A stretch of DNA of 64,000 bases, taken from assembly GCF_003097535.1 (NCBI RefSeq), contig NZ_CP029187.1, positions 2,170,001-2,234,000 on the forward strand, read 5' to 3'. Under the pieces are notes generated by a model. That model had not been told where the DNA came from and made no database searches. It worked only from the letters and a program-made list of their open reading frames with translations. This DNA comes from Flavobacterium pallidum. Its GTDB lineage: Bacteria > Bacteroidota > Bacteroidia > Flavobacteriales > Flavobacteriaceae. Every line of letters starts with the position of its first letter. Position 1 is the stretch's first letter. This document shows positions 52,701-60,729 of the stretch, piece after piece. Both the position numbers and the translations under genes were made by a program.

Positions 52701-52931
52701 TTTTTTCATCGCCGAAAGCGTCAGTGCTTTTTCATACTGTGCTTTCAGGAAGAGCGGGTCATAGCTGACGATACGGTCGTATTCTGCTATGGCGGCCTCA
52801 TATTTCTGATCGTCATGCAGTACATTTCCTTTTTCTATAATTGCCTCATTGTCGTAGATGAAAGTGTAGTCGGTCTGACAGTAAGCCGGGGAAATCAAGC
52901 TTACAGCCAGCAGCAATAGCCAGTGTTTCAT
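49680..52931 (-). CDS. Large TPR and MORN/YwqK-repeat exported protein
   Basis: A 1083-residue protein. A signal peptide (1-18, ending PAYCQ) is followed by TPR repeats (about 30-215, for example AIAEYDRIVSYDPLFLKAQYEKAL in parts) and then some 25-30 copies of a MORN-variant repeat (YYxNGxlxxxxxYxNGxxdG) from about 375 to the end. YwqK-type antitoxin proteins carry a few such repeats; this one carries an unusually long solenoid. Residues about 215-370 are a spacer with a helical region. It is the first gene of an operon with two DUF3857 proteins. It may be a cell-surface scaffold; the role is unknown. Confidence 0.85.
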   Translation of the reverse strand: MKHWLLLLAVSLISPAYCQTDYTFIYDNEAIIEKGNVLHDDQKYEAAIAEYDRIVSYDPLFLKAQYEKALTLSAMKKYVEEAALLSGLYQKGSFPDMPMLYIAYGNLLSEQKKFEESEKIYIEAEKTIPDSPSLLYNFAVMYIRWEKQQQAVEYLEKTINISPYHSNSHYILGLLAYENGKIVEGSLAMITYLILDPGGIHAGDAVLKLNQKYGQNFLEKPRVTFSKSGDHFEELETILRNQLPLNKAYKIQSDIDDVLTRQVQAIAEYVSQDHKMGDGFFENTYIPWIKDMVAKKQFEAYTYYMLQSKKDNLGKKITSKKKMIEDFSRNYIGNDFWAVFSKRKMEHFGKMQTVNIAYKDRFPFTIGAFIDGKNEGPYKMVNHEGIVIGELNLKNGELDGIQKYYSKGKLTKETTQIQGRRNGIEKEYYPNGNLSVVANYKDDQYDGLATTYHLNGGKQCEVSYKNGDIDGTTTCYYPNGTKKSTANYSNGQLNGVYAYYNEAGDLTETGNYKNGELDGQYAEYYDGRIIKAETAYINGKAQGTYKSYYENKSPKRVVEYDGVKLKLVTDYYQNGNRQSVNHYNSKGDLETIDYFDVDGNLYLQDKFKSDNFKSSLQFTKANPKPVEINSDKKTFTIKNFNGNIRSSGGYEKNMKQNEWRYNYNNGNIKCIENFKNGLVQGLVYNYDENGNKTSVVNYVNDTINGLYEVYKDGILKRTLTYKNGKATGPQLGFYNDGKMATTRFYENDELNDEGYDYWQSGKFSTKIKYHNGEAMSIDFFDPSGTRQYTLDYKNATGTIHYRRSDNLDVSTTLINGALNGLNITKDKSGKTTYESEYINNVRHKKAIMYGPLNLPLYEITFYCGKENGMARYYDLAGNLRLANDYAFGEDNGTITRYYHNKQKQYEHQSLNGVKDGPLTYFNQKGEPLLILGYVNDELEYYIRRGKTGQLDEKVVIENGTADIVSNYANGKTAARLGFEKGALNNKYQIFGEDGKLQIEAMYDKGLLQGSRTEYFSNGNVYKKESFKNNDYEGIQEYYTEDGKLRLKAAYQNDELHGNTEIYENGKLSVTKKYDSDELIDIIK

Positions 52932-52997
52932 TGTTTTGGGTTTTGCCTCAAATATATATTTTTTCGGATTTGATTTTGAGACTTTGGAAAATATTTT

Positions 52998-53441
52998 TCA
53001 TCCTTCAGGCTCAATATCACGGATATAATCCGAGTATTCATGGAAAAAGCGCTCGAAAGCATCCATATAAGTGTAAAAAAAGTCAAAAATACCTTCCCAA
53101 TGGTTGCGGTTGCTCATGCTGAGCCCGGTTTTTTCTATCCAGGCACGGCTTACGGTTTTGCCGGTTTCCAATACAAAATTCTTTTCGTAAACCAGGTCCT
53201 GTATAAATTCCTCTTCCAGGATATTTTTCAGCGATTCGAGTTTTTCAAAATACTGGATGCGCTTGTCGTCGTTGCGCGGCTCGATTTCTAGAAGCACCTG
53301 TGCTTTCTTGTTGTCGGCATAAAACTTGAAAGACAAATCCTTGATTTTTGTGTCATAAAGCATCCATTTGCGCGGATATTTATCTGCAAATTCAATCCAG
53401 AATTCGCGTTTGAGCCGTTGTGTTTCTTCTTTGCTGTACAT
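52998..53441 (-). CDS. DUF4268 family protein
   Basis: A 147-residue cytosolic protein of DUF4268: RLKREFWIEFADKYPRKWMLYDTKI (in parts), ALVLLEIEPRNDDKR-like VLLEIEPRNDDKRIQYFEKL, and NHWEGIFDFFYTYMDAFERFF at the end. The family sometimes occurs fused to restriction-like nucleases, but here it stands alone and no nuclease residues are seen. It is divergent from the Nudix gene across a 59-bp region. Confidence 0.8.
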   Translation of the reverse strand: MYSKEETQRLKREFWIEFADKYPRKWMLYDTKIKDLSFKFYADNKKAQVLLEIEPRNDDKRIQYFEKLESLKNILEEEFIQDLVYEKNFVLETGKTVSRAWIEKTGLSMSNRNHWEGIFDFFYTYMDAFERFFHEYSDYIRDIEPEG

Positions 53442-53445
53442 GGTT

Positions 53446-53477
53446 TTTGGTGATGAGGAAATTCTGCCCTACATTTA
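53446..53477 (+). promoter_or_regulatory. Promoter of the Nudix gene, overlapping the divergent DUF4268 promoter
   Basis: TTTG (53446-53449), 20 bases, TACATTTA (53470-53477), 23 bases before the ATG. On the other strand TATTTTTG (53491-53484) is an exact -7 box for the DUF4268 gene, so the two promoters share this 59-bp gap. Confidence 0.55.
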
Positions 53478-53500
53478 TCAGAGCAAAAATAACGCATTTC

Positions 53501-54145
53501 ATGTACTTTGACGATTTTCTTTCCCTGCTTCCGAAAATAAAGAAACAATCGCTTCCGGGAGAATCCGCACATTCGAAAATGTCGCCACCCGAGCGCAGGG
53601 CTGCGATGCAGAAACTGGACTGGGAGACCATTAATCCAAGAAAGGCGGCCGTGCTGGTTTTGTTTTACCCGAAAGATTTAAAAACCCATTTGGTGCTGAT
53701 AATCCGGAATTCGTATGAAGGCGTGCATTCCGCGCAAATTGCGTTTCCTGGCGGCAAAGTCGAATCTTATGACACTTCGAAACAAGCTACGGCCTTACGT
53801 GAAACCGATGAAGAAATCGGAGTGCCACTGGAATGCATTGAAGTCGTGATGCCGATGTCCGAAGTGTATATTCCGCCAAGCAATTTCCTGGTGGCTCCGT
53901 TTCTGGCCATCAGCAGGAGTGGGCTGACATTTTTACCTGATCCGCGCGAAGTGGCCGGAATCATCGAATTGCCGCTCGAATCGCTTTTGGATGAGGCGAA
54001 TGTGATGATAAAATCAATTGCCACTTCTTATGCGAACAATGTGCATGTACCAGTTTTTGATTTTGGAGGGAAAATCGTCTGGGGTGCCACCGCGATGATG
54101 CTCGGGGAACTTAAAGAAGTAATGAATAGCGCGCTCGAAGGTTAA
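53501..54145 (+). CDS. Nudix hydrolase, CoA pyrophosphatase type
   Basis: A 214-residue Nudix enzyme. The Nudix box runs from GGKVESYD to RETDEEIGV near residues 85-107, and the CoA-specific upstream motif (LIIRNSYEGVHSAQIAFPGGK in parts) agrees with the NudL/CoA diphosphatase group, which cut CoA to 4'-phosphopantetheine and 3',5'-ADP. I start it at the ATG at 53501 (MYFDDFLSLLPKIKK), because the longer start would lie inside the divergent gene's start region. Confidence 0.88.
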   Translation: MYFDDFLSLLPKIKKQSLPGESAHSKMSPPERRAAMQKLDWETINPRKAAVLVLFYPKDLKTHLVLIIRNSYEGVHSAQIAFPGGKVESYDTSKQATALRETDEEIGVPLECIEVVMPMSEVYIPPSNFLVAPFLAISRSGLTFLPDPREVAGIIELPLESLLDEANVMIKSIATSYANNVHVPVFDFGGKIVWGATAMMLGELKEVMNSALEG

Positions 54146-54152
54146 GTTTTCG

Positions 54153-54160
54153 TATGTTTG
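54153..54160 (+). promoter_or_regulatory. -7 box upstream of the acyltransferase gene
   Basis: TATGTTTG is an exact TAnnTTTG match 25 bases before the ATG at 54185, with no clear -33 box. It argues against a start at 54158. Confidence 0.4.
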
Positions 54161-54184
54161 CAGTTCATTTTTTTAAAGCTTACT

Positions 54185-54982
54185 ATGGGATTGTTTAAAA
54201 GAAATCCTTTCGGACATATTCTATTCCTGAAAAAATGGCTCATCCGCATTCTCGGAGCCATGACCCACCGGCGTTACCGGGGTTTTAATGAACTTCAGAT
54301 CGACGGTTCAGAAATCCTGAAGACCTTACCCGATACGAATGTCCTTTTCATTTCCAACCACCAGACTTATTTCGCCGATGTTGTGGCGATGTTCCATGTA
54401 TTCAACGCCAGCCTGAGCGGAAGGGAGGACAATATAAAAAATATTGGATACCTCTGGAATCCAAAACTAAACCTATATTATGTTGCCGCGAAAGAAACGA
54501 TGACTTCCGGGATATTACCGAAAATCCTTGCTTATGCCGGCGCCATTACCGTAGAGCGGACCTGGCGTGCCGAAGGAAAGGATGTGCAGCGCGAGGTAAA
54601 CCCGAATGACACTGAAAACATCCGGATTGCTTTGGCAGACGGTTGGGTGATTACGTTTCCGCAGGGTACGACCAAATCGTTTAAACCCGTCAGGAAAGGG
54701 ACGGCACACATTATCCGGGATTATAAACCTGTTGTGGTCCCGATTGTGATTGATGGCTTCAGGCGTTCTTTTGATAAAAAGGGCTTGCGGATGAAAAAGA
54801 AAGGCATCCTGCAGACTTTCCAGATCAAGGAACCGCTTCAGATCGATTATGAAAACGACACGATTGAGCAGATTGTTGAAAAAGTGGAATATGCCATCGA
54901 GCAGCATGCGTCGTTCCTGAAAGTGATTCCGCAGGAGGAATTGGAATTACAGGAAGAATTGAATAAGCAGCGGGGATGGTGA
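54185..54982 (+). CDS. 1-acyl-sn-glycerol-3-phosphate acyltransferase-like (PlsC family)
   Basis: A 265-residue membrane-associated acyltransferase. Motif HX4D appears as NHQTYFAD near residue 55-62; motif III as TFPQGTTKSF near 155, where the usual FPEGT has Gln for Glu; and VVPIVIDGFR near 182 is motif IV. It should acylate lysophosphatidate or a related lipid. The Gln for Glu change is a little unusual. It follows the Nudix gene by 39 bases on the same strand. Confidence 0.85.
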   Translation: MGLFKRNPFGHILFLKKWLIRILGAMTHRRYRGFNELQIDGSEILKTLPDTNVLFISNHQTYFADVVAMFHVFNASLSGREDNIKNIGYLWNPKLNLYYVAAKETMTSGILPKILAYAGAITVERTWRAEGKDVQREVNPNDTENIRIALADGWVITFPQGTTKSFKPVRKGTAHIIRDYKPVVVPIVIDGFRRSFDKKGLRMKKKGILQTFQIKEPLQIDYENDTIEQIVEKVEYAIEQHASFLKVIPQEELELQEELNKQRGW

Positions 54983-55128
54983 TATCTTTGGATTTTAAGA
55001 TCTTAAGACTGTAAGATTTTGAGATTGTAGGATTAAGACTCGAAAATGCTTTCAGAAGGAAACCTTGTAATTTGTATTGACTGATTTCTTAAAATCCTAA
55101 AGCGAAACTTTCTTACAATCCTTTCTTC
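54983..55128. repeat. Mirrored AT-rich repeats between convergent genes
   Basis: Left part (about 54992-55040): degenerate GGATTTTAAGA / TGTAAGATTTTGAGATTGTAGGATT units. Right part (about 55085-55128): the same kind of words in reverse complement (TTCTTAAAATCC, TTCTTACAATCC). No gene. It lies between the convergent acyltransferase and TraB/GumN genes and may end both. Confidence 0.6.
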
Positions 55129-55986
55129 CTAATTGACCGCTTTCACAGTATACCCTTTCTTACGCAACAGCGCAATCACACCCTTTTCACCGCCAAGATG
55201 CGCGGCACCTACACCAAAAAATGTCGGTTTTTCAGTAGCGATCTTAATGATGCGCGGAATCCAGTTGGCGTTGCGGTTTGTGAGCAGTTCGGCATCGAAT
55301 TTTGAGGTCATTTCATTTTTGGATTCCTTCGACATTTCGAGCATGCCGTTCAGGTCCTGTTTTTGGTATAAGGCATACAATTCCTGGAATTCCTTTTTAT
55401 CATTGGCCATATCATCTTTGGCAGTCTTTACCAATTCTTTCATTTGCTCCTCATAAGGAATCGCATCAAAAACCGACATCTGCTCGTCAACGGTTTCCAG
55501 TCCTAAAACTTCTTTATTGCTTTCAGTAGCTTTTTTCATCAATTCCTGTTCGATAGACAGCATCGGGCAATCGAGCAATTTGGTAATCATCAATGAACTG
55601 ACAAAAAAAGGCTTGAGTGTATTCATGGTTTTAAGTGAAATACCCATATTTTTCTTAAGGAAGGCATCGACGGTCGCATAATCCTCAGGCGTGGCAAGGT
55701 CGGACATTTTTTTTCCGCCTGCCATATTGAGGCCTTTCATCATTTGCAGTTGCAGCGAAGTGTCGTCCATATCGAGCTCGAGGTACAATTGCTGGGTATT
55801 GTCCAGGCCTTCGGTTACTTTCGGGCTTAAAGTAGCATCGCAGGTGGCATGCATCGTGCCGAACAGATACGATGTTTTCAGTCCGTTGCCGCTGATTTCC
55901 CATAGCAGCGATTTTTCAGTCGGGGCCTGCGCCTTGGAAGGTACAAAAGCAAGCAGGCAAAGCAGTTTGAGGAAATGGCGTATCAT
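55129..55986 (-). CDS. TraB/GumN family (Tiki-like) exported protein
   Basis: A 285-residue protein with a signal peptide (MIRHFLKLLCLLAFVPSKAQ). The first conserved motif is YLFGTMHATCDAT (GTxH) near residue 40; the second is FFGVGAAHLGGEKGVIALLRKKGY (in parts: GVGAAHLGG) near 260. The family includes Tiki-like metalloproteases, and GumN-type members; activity here is inferred. I choose the ATG at 55986, which overlaps the stop of the membrane protein gene by 4 bases (ATGA), so the two are coupled. Confidence 0.85.
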   Translation of the reverse strand: MIRHFLKLLCLLAFVPSKAQAPTEKSLLWEISGNGLKTSYLFGTMHATCDATLSPKVTEGLDNTQQLYLELDMDDTSLQLQMMKGLNMAGGKKMSDLATPEDYATVDAFLKKNMGISLKTMNTLKPFFVSSLMITKLLDCPMLSIEQELMKKATESNKEVLGLETVDEQMSVFDAIPYEEQMKELVKTAKDDMANDKKEFQELYALYQKQDLNGMLEMSKESKNEMTSKFDAELLTNRNANWIPRIIKIATEKPTFFGVGAAHLGGEKGVIALLRKKGYTVKAVN

Positions 55987-56618
55987 TGTTCGGTTTTCTT
56001 TAATTCGTTGTAATTGTTGTACAGTTTTTTGAGCAGTATGCCGTAAAGCAGGCGGTAAAATAACCATACGGCAACTATCCCGATGGCAAGGATCACAATC
56101 CCGAGCCCTACCAAAAGCAGTGCAGCCGACATGCCGCTGTTTTCTGTGTTTTGGCGCAATGTGAGCAGTTTTTCATCGTGGTAATATTCCATAATCAAGG
56201 TCATCACGATGTCGAGTGCCACAATCCCGAGGTTGTACCAGATGTAATATTTGACGGTTTTCCTTGTCGCCAGGATGTTTTTCATCAGTTGGCGTGTGGA
56301 ATCGGTGGTGGAAATGGTTTTGTAATTTTTGTAGAAAAAATAAATGAAGAACAGCAACACGCCATAGTTGACGATGTTCGAAATGAACATAAAATCTTCC
56401 AGGCCATAGCGTGCTACTTTGGCGTTGTATTTGTCATCGGTAAGCAATACCGAAATGGCAATCCAAAACAGGAATTCGACTACGCTGATGATGAGAATCC
56501 GCTTCACGATCGAAGACGATTTCTTGTGGATCATGGTATTGATCTGCTCTTCCGAAACCTGCTTAAACGGCTGGCCTTCCTTTTGCCAGTCTTTCTTTAA
56601 TAAATCCAACTCTTTCAT
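55983..56618 (-). CDS. Membrane protein, putative anti-sigma factor
   Basis: A 211-residue membrane protein not recognised by family name. Residues 1-38 are cytosolic and charged (DLLKKDWQKEG, then SEEQINTMIHKKSSSIVKR), as in anti-sigma domains of flavobacterial ECF operons; four membrane segments follow at about 40-58, 82-98, 124-142 and 167-190. It begins 9 bases after the sigma factor gene and is coupled to TraB/GumN by ATGA. The role as anti-sigma is inferred from position and layout only. Confidence 0.75.
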   Translation of the reverse strand: MKELDLLKKDWQKEGQPFKQVSEEQINTMIHKKSSSIVKRILIISVVEFLFWIAISVLLTDDKYNAKVARYGLEDFMFISNIVNYGVLLFFIYFFYKNYKTISTTDSTRQLMKNILATRKTVKYYIWYNLGIVALDIVMTLIMEYYHDEKLLTLRQNTENSGMSAALLLVGLGIVILAIGIVAVWLFYRLLYGILLKKLYNNYNELKKTEQ

Positions 56619-56627
56619 ATAATTACC

Positions 56628-57122
56628 TTACGGATTTAATATTTTTTTCAGTTTTCCCTTAATCCTATTCATTTTAACCCTTGCGTTTACTTCGCTGATA
56701 CCCAGTGTTTCCGATATTTCCTGGTAATCCTTATCTTCAAGGTACATGAAAATCAGTGCCTTTTCAATATCGTTGAGCTGGTAAACCGCCTGGTACAATA
56801 ATTTAAGCTGTTCTTCCTCTTCATAATTGTACTCTTCCTGCTTGATAAAATGTTTGGTATTATCATATTCAACCGTCGATAACGAGCGCGTGCTTTTGCG
56901 GTATAGCGTAATGGCGGTGTTTAATGCCACGCGGTATGCCCAGGTTGAAAATTTACTTTCGCCGCGAAATTTCGGGTAGGCCTTCCATAACTGAATCGTG
57001 ATTTCCTGGAATAAATCCTTATGCGCATCCTCACCCGAAGTATACAGCCTACAAATCTTGTGGATGATATTCTGGTTGGTCTGCAGTTGCTGCACAAAAG
57101 ATTTCTCTAAACTTTCAGTCAT
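56628..57122 (-). CDS. ECF-type RNA polymerase sigma factor
   Basis: A 164-residue extracytoplasmic-function sigma factor. Sigma region 2 at about 20-85 (DLFQEITIQLWKAYPKFRGESKFSTWAYRVA in parts), region 4 at about 105-160 (LLYQAVYQLNDIEKALIFMYLEDKDYQEISETLGI in parts). The ATG at 57122 gives MTESLEKSF; an extension to 57161 adds 13 residues. It should direct RNA polymerase to an envelope-stress-like regulon and probably its own operon with the two genes downstream. Confidence 0.92.
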   Translation of the reverse strand: MTESLEKSFVQQLQTNQNIIHKICRLYTSGEDAHKDLFQEITIQLWKAYPKFRGESKFSTWAYRVALNTAITLYRKSTRSLSTVEYDNTKHFIKQEEYNYEEEEQLKLLYQAVYQLNDIEKALIFMYLEDKDYQEISETLGISEVNARVKMNRIKGKLKKILNP

Positions 57123-57210
57123 ATTGGGCGTTAGTAGTTTAATCGCGGTTTTGTTACACATAGCAAACCGGATTAGCGTAAAAATACAAATGTGTTTCGG
57201 TTTTATGAAC

Positions 57211-58272
57211 TTAAAGCGGCTTGTTTTTGTAATAATTCACCATCAGTTCTACAAAACGGCTGTAGCCTTCCATGCCGTCTTTCTGCTGGTTCATTTTCAG
57301 GAACCGGTCATAGAATATTTTGAAACCAGATTCGATGAATGTTTCATATTGCTGCCAGAATTCCCTGCTCTCGCGGTAATTTTCGAGGATTCCTTTATTG
57401 ATCAGCGGAAGGAATTCCTTGCTGCTGCCTTCTTTTTTCCGTTCAAAAGTATTCAGGCAATAACGAAGCGCAAACGAATACGCAGCATATTGGAAATACG
57501 GATCGTCATTGCTTTTTGCCGATAAGAATCCGATGAAATTCGCCTCACTTTCCGAAGCATAACCCAGCTGGTGCGCCATTTCGTGGCAAACCGTGACCGG
57601 AAATGAATACAATGGCATCTTGTCATTGACCTGGGCTTCGCCCGTAAACGGATTTAAATACCCTGAAAAGCCCATATACGTAAGCGGCAGGCTGTAAATT
57701 GACCCTTTGATACTGGAATGTATATAATCGAATTGCGGATATTGTTTCGAAAGGTGGCTGTATCCATTCAAAACCTTACCGTAAATGGTTTCGCGCGACT
57801 GCGGGAAAACGACTTTTGCATTTTGGTCTTTGGTGATTTTAAACTGGATGGCATTGGTCTTTTCAATAAGTTTCAGTGTAAATTCGCGCAGTTCGGTTTG
57901 CGTATAATCTTTGCGGATGCCTAAAGTTTCGTTTAGTGGGATCCTGTAATAATTGAATGCCCAGAGCAAATGGAATACGAAATATAAGACAGAAATGAAG
58001 CCTGTGATATGAAGTACATTCGCTTTCCAGTGTATTTTCCAGGTTTTCCTTTTCAGAAAAATCCACCGGAATATGAAAAAGAATACCACCGAATACAAAA
58101 TGTCACCGATGGAAAACGGGATCCATCCGAATAAAACCCGCATGGCTTTCGAAATGGGTTGGTACAAACCGTTGCTGTAAAGGTATTCCACAGTGTCAGG
58201 AAAATACCCTAAAATTTTTATGATAAGTATTTGTACGAACAGTAGGGCAGGGAGGAGGTGTTTTTTTTTCAA
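57211..58272 (-). CDS. DUF3810 membrane protein with HEMAH motif
   Basis: A 353-residue membrane protein of DUF3810: three N-terminal membrane segments (about 7-22, 52-72, 88-105), then a soluble C-terminal domain. CHEMAHQLGYASESEANF at about 229-246 has the HExxH zinc motif with downstream Glu residues (E241, E243) that could be the third ligand, so it looks like a gluzincin-type membrane metalloprotease, though the family is named for unknown function. The start is TTG at 58272: the next ATG lies near residue 44, after the first membrane segment. Confidence 0.8.
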   Translation of the reverse strand: MKKKHLLPALLFVQILIIKILGYFPDTVEYLYSNGLYQPISKAMRVLFGWIPFSIGDILYSVVFFFIFRWIFLKRKTWKIHWKANVLHITGFISVLYFVFHLLWAFNYYRIPLNETLGIRKDYTQTELREFTLKLIEKTNAIQFKITKDQNAKVVFPQSRETIYGKVLNGYSHLSKQYPQFDYIHSSIKGSIYSLPLTYMGFSGYLNPFTGEAQVNDKMPLYSFPVTVCHEMAHQLGYASESEANFIGFLSAKSNDDPYFQYAAYSFALRYCLNTFERKKEGSSKEFLPLINKGILENYRESREFWQQYETFIESGFKIFYDRFLKMNQQKDGMEGYSRFVELMVNYYKNKPL

Positions 58273-58304
58273 AATCGGTTTGTAGATTTTTCAGTTCATA
58301 GAAG

Positions 58305-58664
58305 TTAGCTCCGCAAAATCTTCTCCATTGCCTTTCCTTTGGCCAACTCATCGATCAATTTATCCATATAACGGATTTTCTTCATCAGCGGATCTTCAAT
58401 CTCTTCAATGCGGTAGCCACAAATAACACCTGTGATTTTTGGCGCATTCGGATGCAGTTGCGGTGCCTGCTTGAAAAAATCTTCAAAATTGGTCTTATCA
58501 TCAATCTGCTGTTGCAACGCCTCCGGGCTGTAGCCAGTCAGCCAGCAGATGACAGTGTCGACTTCTTCTTTCGTGCGTCCTTTTTTTTCAGCCTTATTGA
58601 TATAGTGAGGATAAACGCCGGCGAACGACATTTTGTATACTCTTTGGTTGTCAGTGTTTTTCAT
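58305..58664 (-). CDS. DUF2200 family protein
   Basis: A 119-residue protein of DUF2200: [29 protein letters not shown] (in parts), VICWLTGY, and [20 protein letters not shown] at the end. The family is small and widespread; function unknown. Its start overlaps the lipocalin-like gene's 3' end by 14 bases, so the two are co-transcribed. Confidence 0.85.
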   Translation of the reverse strand: MKNTDNQRVYKMSFAGVYPHYINKAEKKGRTKEEVDTVICWLTGYSPEALQQQIDDKTNFEDFFKQAPQLHPNAPKITGVICGYRIEEIEDPLMKKIRYMDKLIDELAKGKAMEKILRS

Positions 58665-59109
58665 TTGTCGGTTTTACATTTAAAAGCCCGGGTATTTTAT
58701 TTTCCCTGACCATCAGGAGGTTGACCTGCGGAGCGATCTCGAGTACCAGCGAATCATTTGCAAATTTCACGATTTTAGCCGCCCGCCAGTCGCCTTTTTC
58801 CTTCATGCTCAGTGTGGCTTCGTTTTCCACTTTCCATGTACCTTCAAGGGTAGTGAATTCGGTACTTCCTTTTTTTAATTTGCTTTCAGTATAAGTATTG
58901 TCGCTCCTGAATTCGGTCTTCATTTCTTTTACCGCCATCTGGCTGAATACCTCAATCGACAATGTTTGCCCAATTTTGGTGTTGATAAAAGCGTTCCATT
59001 TCCAGGTTCCGATGAGTTGCTGTGATATGCCTTGCTGCGGCGGTATCATTTTCGAGCTGCTCAATACGGCGAGGGTGACAATCGAAAATGCGATAATTTT
59101 AATTTTCAT
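58651..59109 (-). CDS. Lipocalin-like exported protein
   Basis: A 152-residue protein with a short N-terminal hydrophobic segment ([15 protein letters not shown]), no lipobox. The body looks lipocalin-like (DUF4923-type): [10 protein letters not shown], then [30 protein letters not shown] (in parts). The ATG at 59109 is preferred because an exact -7 box TATATTTG (59139-59132, minus strand; TTTC 19 bases further) precedes it. Function unknown. Confidence 0.72.
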   Translation of the reverse strand: MKIKIIAFSIVTLAVLSSSKMIPPQQGISQQLIGTWKWNAFINTKIGQTLSIEVFSQMAVKEMKTEFRSDNTYTESKLKKGSTEFTTLEGTWKVENEATLSMKEKGDWRAAKIVKFANDSLVLEIAPQVNLLMVRENKIPGLLNVKPTNEKH

Positions 59110-59198
59110 AAGAAAAGAATTAGTGACTTTCCAAATATAAGGAATTTGGCGTTTGATGGAAAGCATATGCATTTCTGGCGTAAATTATTTCCCTGTAG

Positions 59199-59229
59199 TT
59201 TGCCATCAGCACAAAACCCATTAACTTTG
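59199..59229 (+). promoter_or_regulatory. Promoter of pepD
   Basis: TTTG (59199-59202), 19 bases, TAACTTTG (59222-59229): both boxes and the spacer are the Bacteroidetes consensus. A second weaker set (TTTG at 59226-59229, 18 bases, TAACTTTT) overlaps it. Confidence 0.75.
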
Positions 59230-59265
59230 GCAAAACTTACTGTAAACTAACTTTTACCGCAAACT

Positions 59266-60729
59266 ATGAGCAACGAAATACGCAACCTCGACCCTAAGCC
59301 ACTTTGGAATAAATTCGCCGACCTGAATGCTGTGCCGCGACCTTCTAAAAAAGAAGACCGTGTCATTGAATTCATGAAGGATTTTGGCAACAGCCTCGGG
59401 CTCGAGACTTTTGAAGATGACATCCGCAATGTCATCATCCGCAAACCAGCGACCAAAGGCATGGAAAACCGGAAAGCAATTGTCATGCAGGGACACCTGG
59501 ATATGGTGCATCAAAAAAATAATGATACGGTTTTCGATTTCGATACGCAGGGTATCGATATGTATGTAGACGGCGACTGGGTCCGTGCGAAAGGGACGAC
59601 ACTTGGCGCAGACAACGGCCTCGGCGTGGCGACCATTATGGCGATCCTTGAAAGCACCGACATCGCGCATCCTGCTATCGAAGCCTTGTTTACGATAGAT
59701 GAGGAAACCGGAATGACAGGTGCTTTAAACCTTAAAGGTGGCATCCTGACCGGCGATATTCTGCTTAATCTGGATACCGAAGAAGATGACGAGATCGATA
59801 TCGGTTGTGCCGGAGGTGTTGATGTCACTGCTTCTGCAGTTTATGATGAAGAAGATACGCCTGAGGGTTCCGTAGGCTACACGATTACTGTGAAAGGGCT
59901 TAACGGTGGACACTCCGGAATGGATATCCATAAAGGTTTGGGCAATGCCAATAAAATTATGAACCGGTTGTTGTTTGGCGGTTTTGAGAACTTCGGGTTG
60001 CAGATTGTTGAGATCAACGGCGGAAGTCTGCGCAATGCCATTCCTCGTGAAAGTGTTGCCAAAGTGATTATCGCAGGCATGTATGACGAAGCTTTTGTAT
60101 TCGACATGCAGGAAGTGATAGGTGATATTAAAAAAGAGTTCAGTACTACCGAGCCAAAGTTGGAAATCCTGATTGAAAAAGCCGATTTGCCATCTAAAGT
60201 GATGCAGGTACCTGCACAGGAAGGTTTCCTGCGTGCCGTATATGCAGCGCATAACGGTGTGTATCGCATGAGCGCCGATATGGAGGATTTGGTGGAAACT
60301 TCAAATAATGTGGCAAAGATTACAGTGAAGAATGGCGAACTGGTGGTACAATGTCTGACCCGTTCTTCAGTGGAAAGTTCAAAATTCGATCTGGCGAATG
60401 CACTACGCTCTGCGTTTGAATTGTGTGGGTGCGAAGTCACATTCGGCGGTTCCTATCCGGGATGGACACCAAATGTAAATTCGGAAATCCTGGAGGTTTT
60501 GGTAAATATTTACGAAAAGCAAAACGGTGAAAAACCTAAAGTCGTTGCCTGCCATGCCGGACTGGAATGTGGTATATTAGGCACAAATTATCCGGATATG
60601 GATATGATTTCCTTCGGGCCTACGATTCACGGAGCACATTCCCCTGATGAAAGGGCAAGCATTAAATCGGCACAGAAATACTGGAAGTTTGTTTTGGAAA
60701 TATTGGAGAATATTCCGGTAAGGAATTAA
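59266..60729 (+). CDS. pepD: Aminoacyl-histidine dipeptidase (PepD)
   Basis: A 487-residue M20 family di-zinc dipeptidase that cuts Xaa-His and other dipeptides in the cytosol. Metal motifs: GHLDMVHQK near 80 (His and Asp), GADNGLGVA near 120 (bridging Asp), DEETGMTGA near 145 (Glu), and a C-terminal GPTIHGAHSPDERA (His). The length equals that of E. coli PepD. It is a single gene with a consensus promoter and its own terminator. Confidence 0.93.
   Translation: MSNEIRNLDPKPLWNKFADLNAVPRPSKKEDRVIEFMKDFGNSLGLETFEDDIRNVIIRKPATKGMENRKAIVMQGHLDMVHQKNNDTVFDFDTQGIDMYVDGDWVRAKGTTLGADNGLGVATIMAILESTDIAHPAIEALFTIDEETGMTGALNLKGGILTGDILLNLDTEEDDEIDIGCAGGVDVTASAVYDEEDTPEGSVGYTITVKGLNGGHSGMDIHKGLGNANKIMNRLLFGGFENFGLQIVEINGGSLRNAIPRESVAKVIIAGMYDEAFVFDMQEVIGDIKKEFSTTEPKLEILIEKADLPSKVMQVPAQEGFLRAVYAAHNGVYRMSADMEDLVETSNNVAKITVKNGELVVQCLTRSSVESSKFDLANALRSAFELCGCEVTFGGSYPGWTPNVNSEILEVLVNIYEKQNGEKPKVVACHAGLECGILGTNYPDMDMISFGPTIHGAHSPDERASIKSAQKYWKFVLEILENIPVRN

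Noticed and set aside
49680..52931. YwqK-type antitoxin of a toxin-antitoxin pair
   Set aside because: The protein is far too long, is exported, and no toxin gene is adjacent; only the repeat type is shared.
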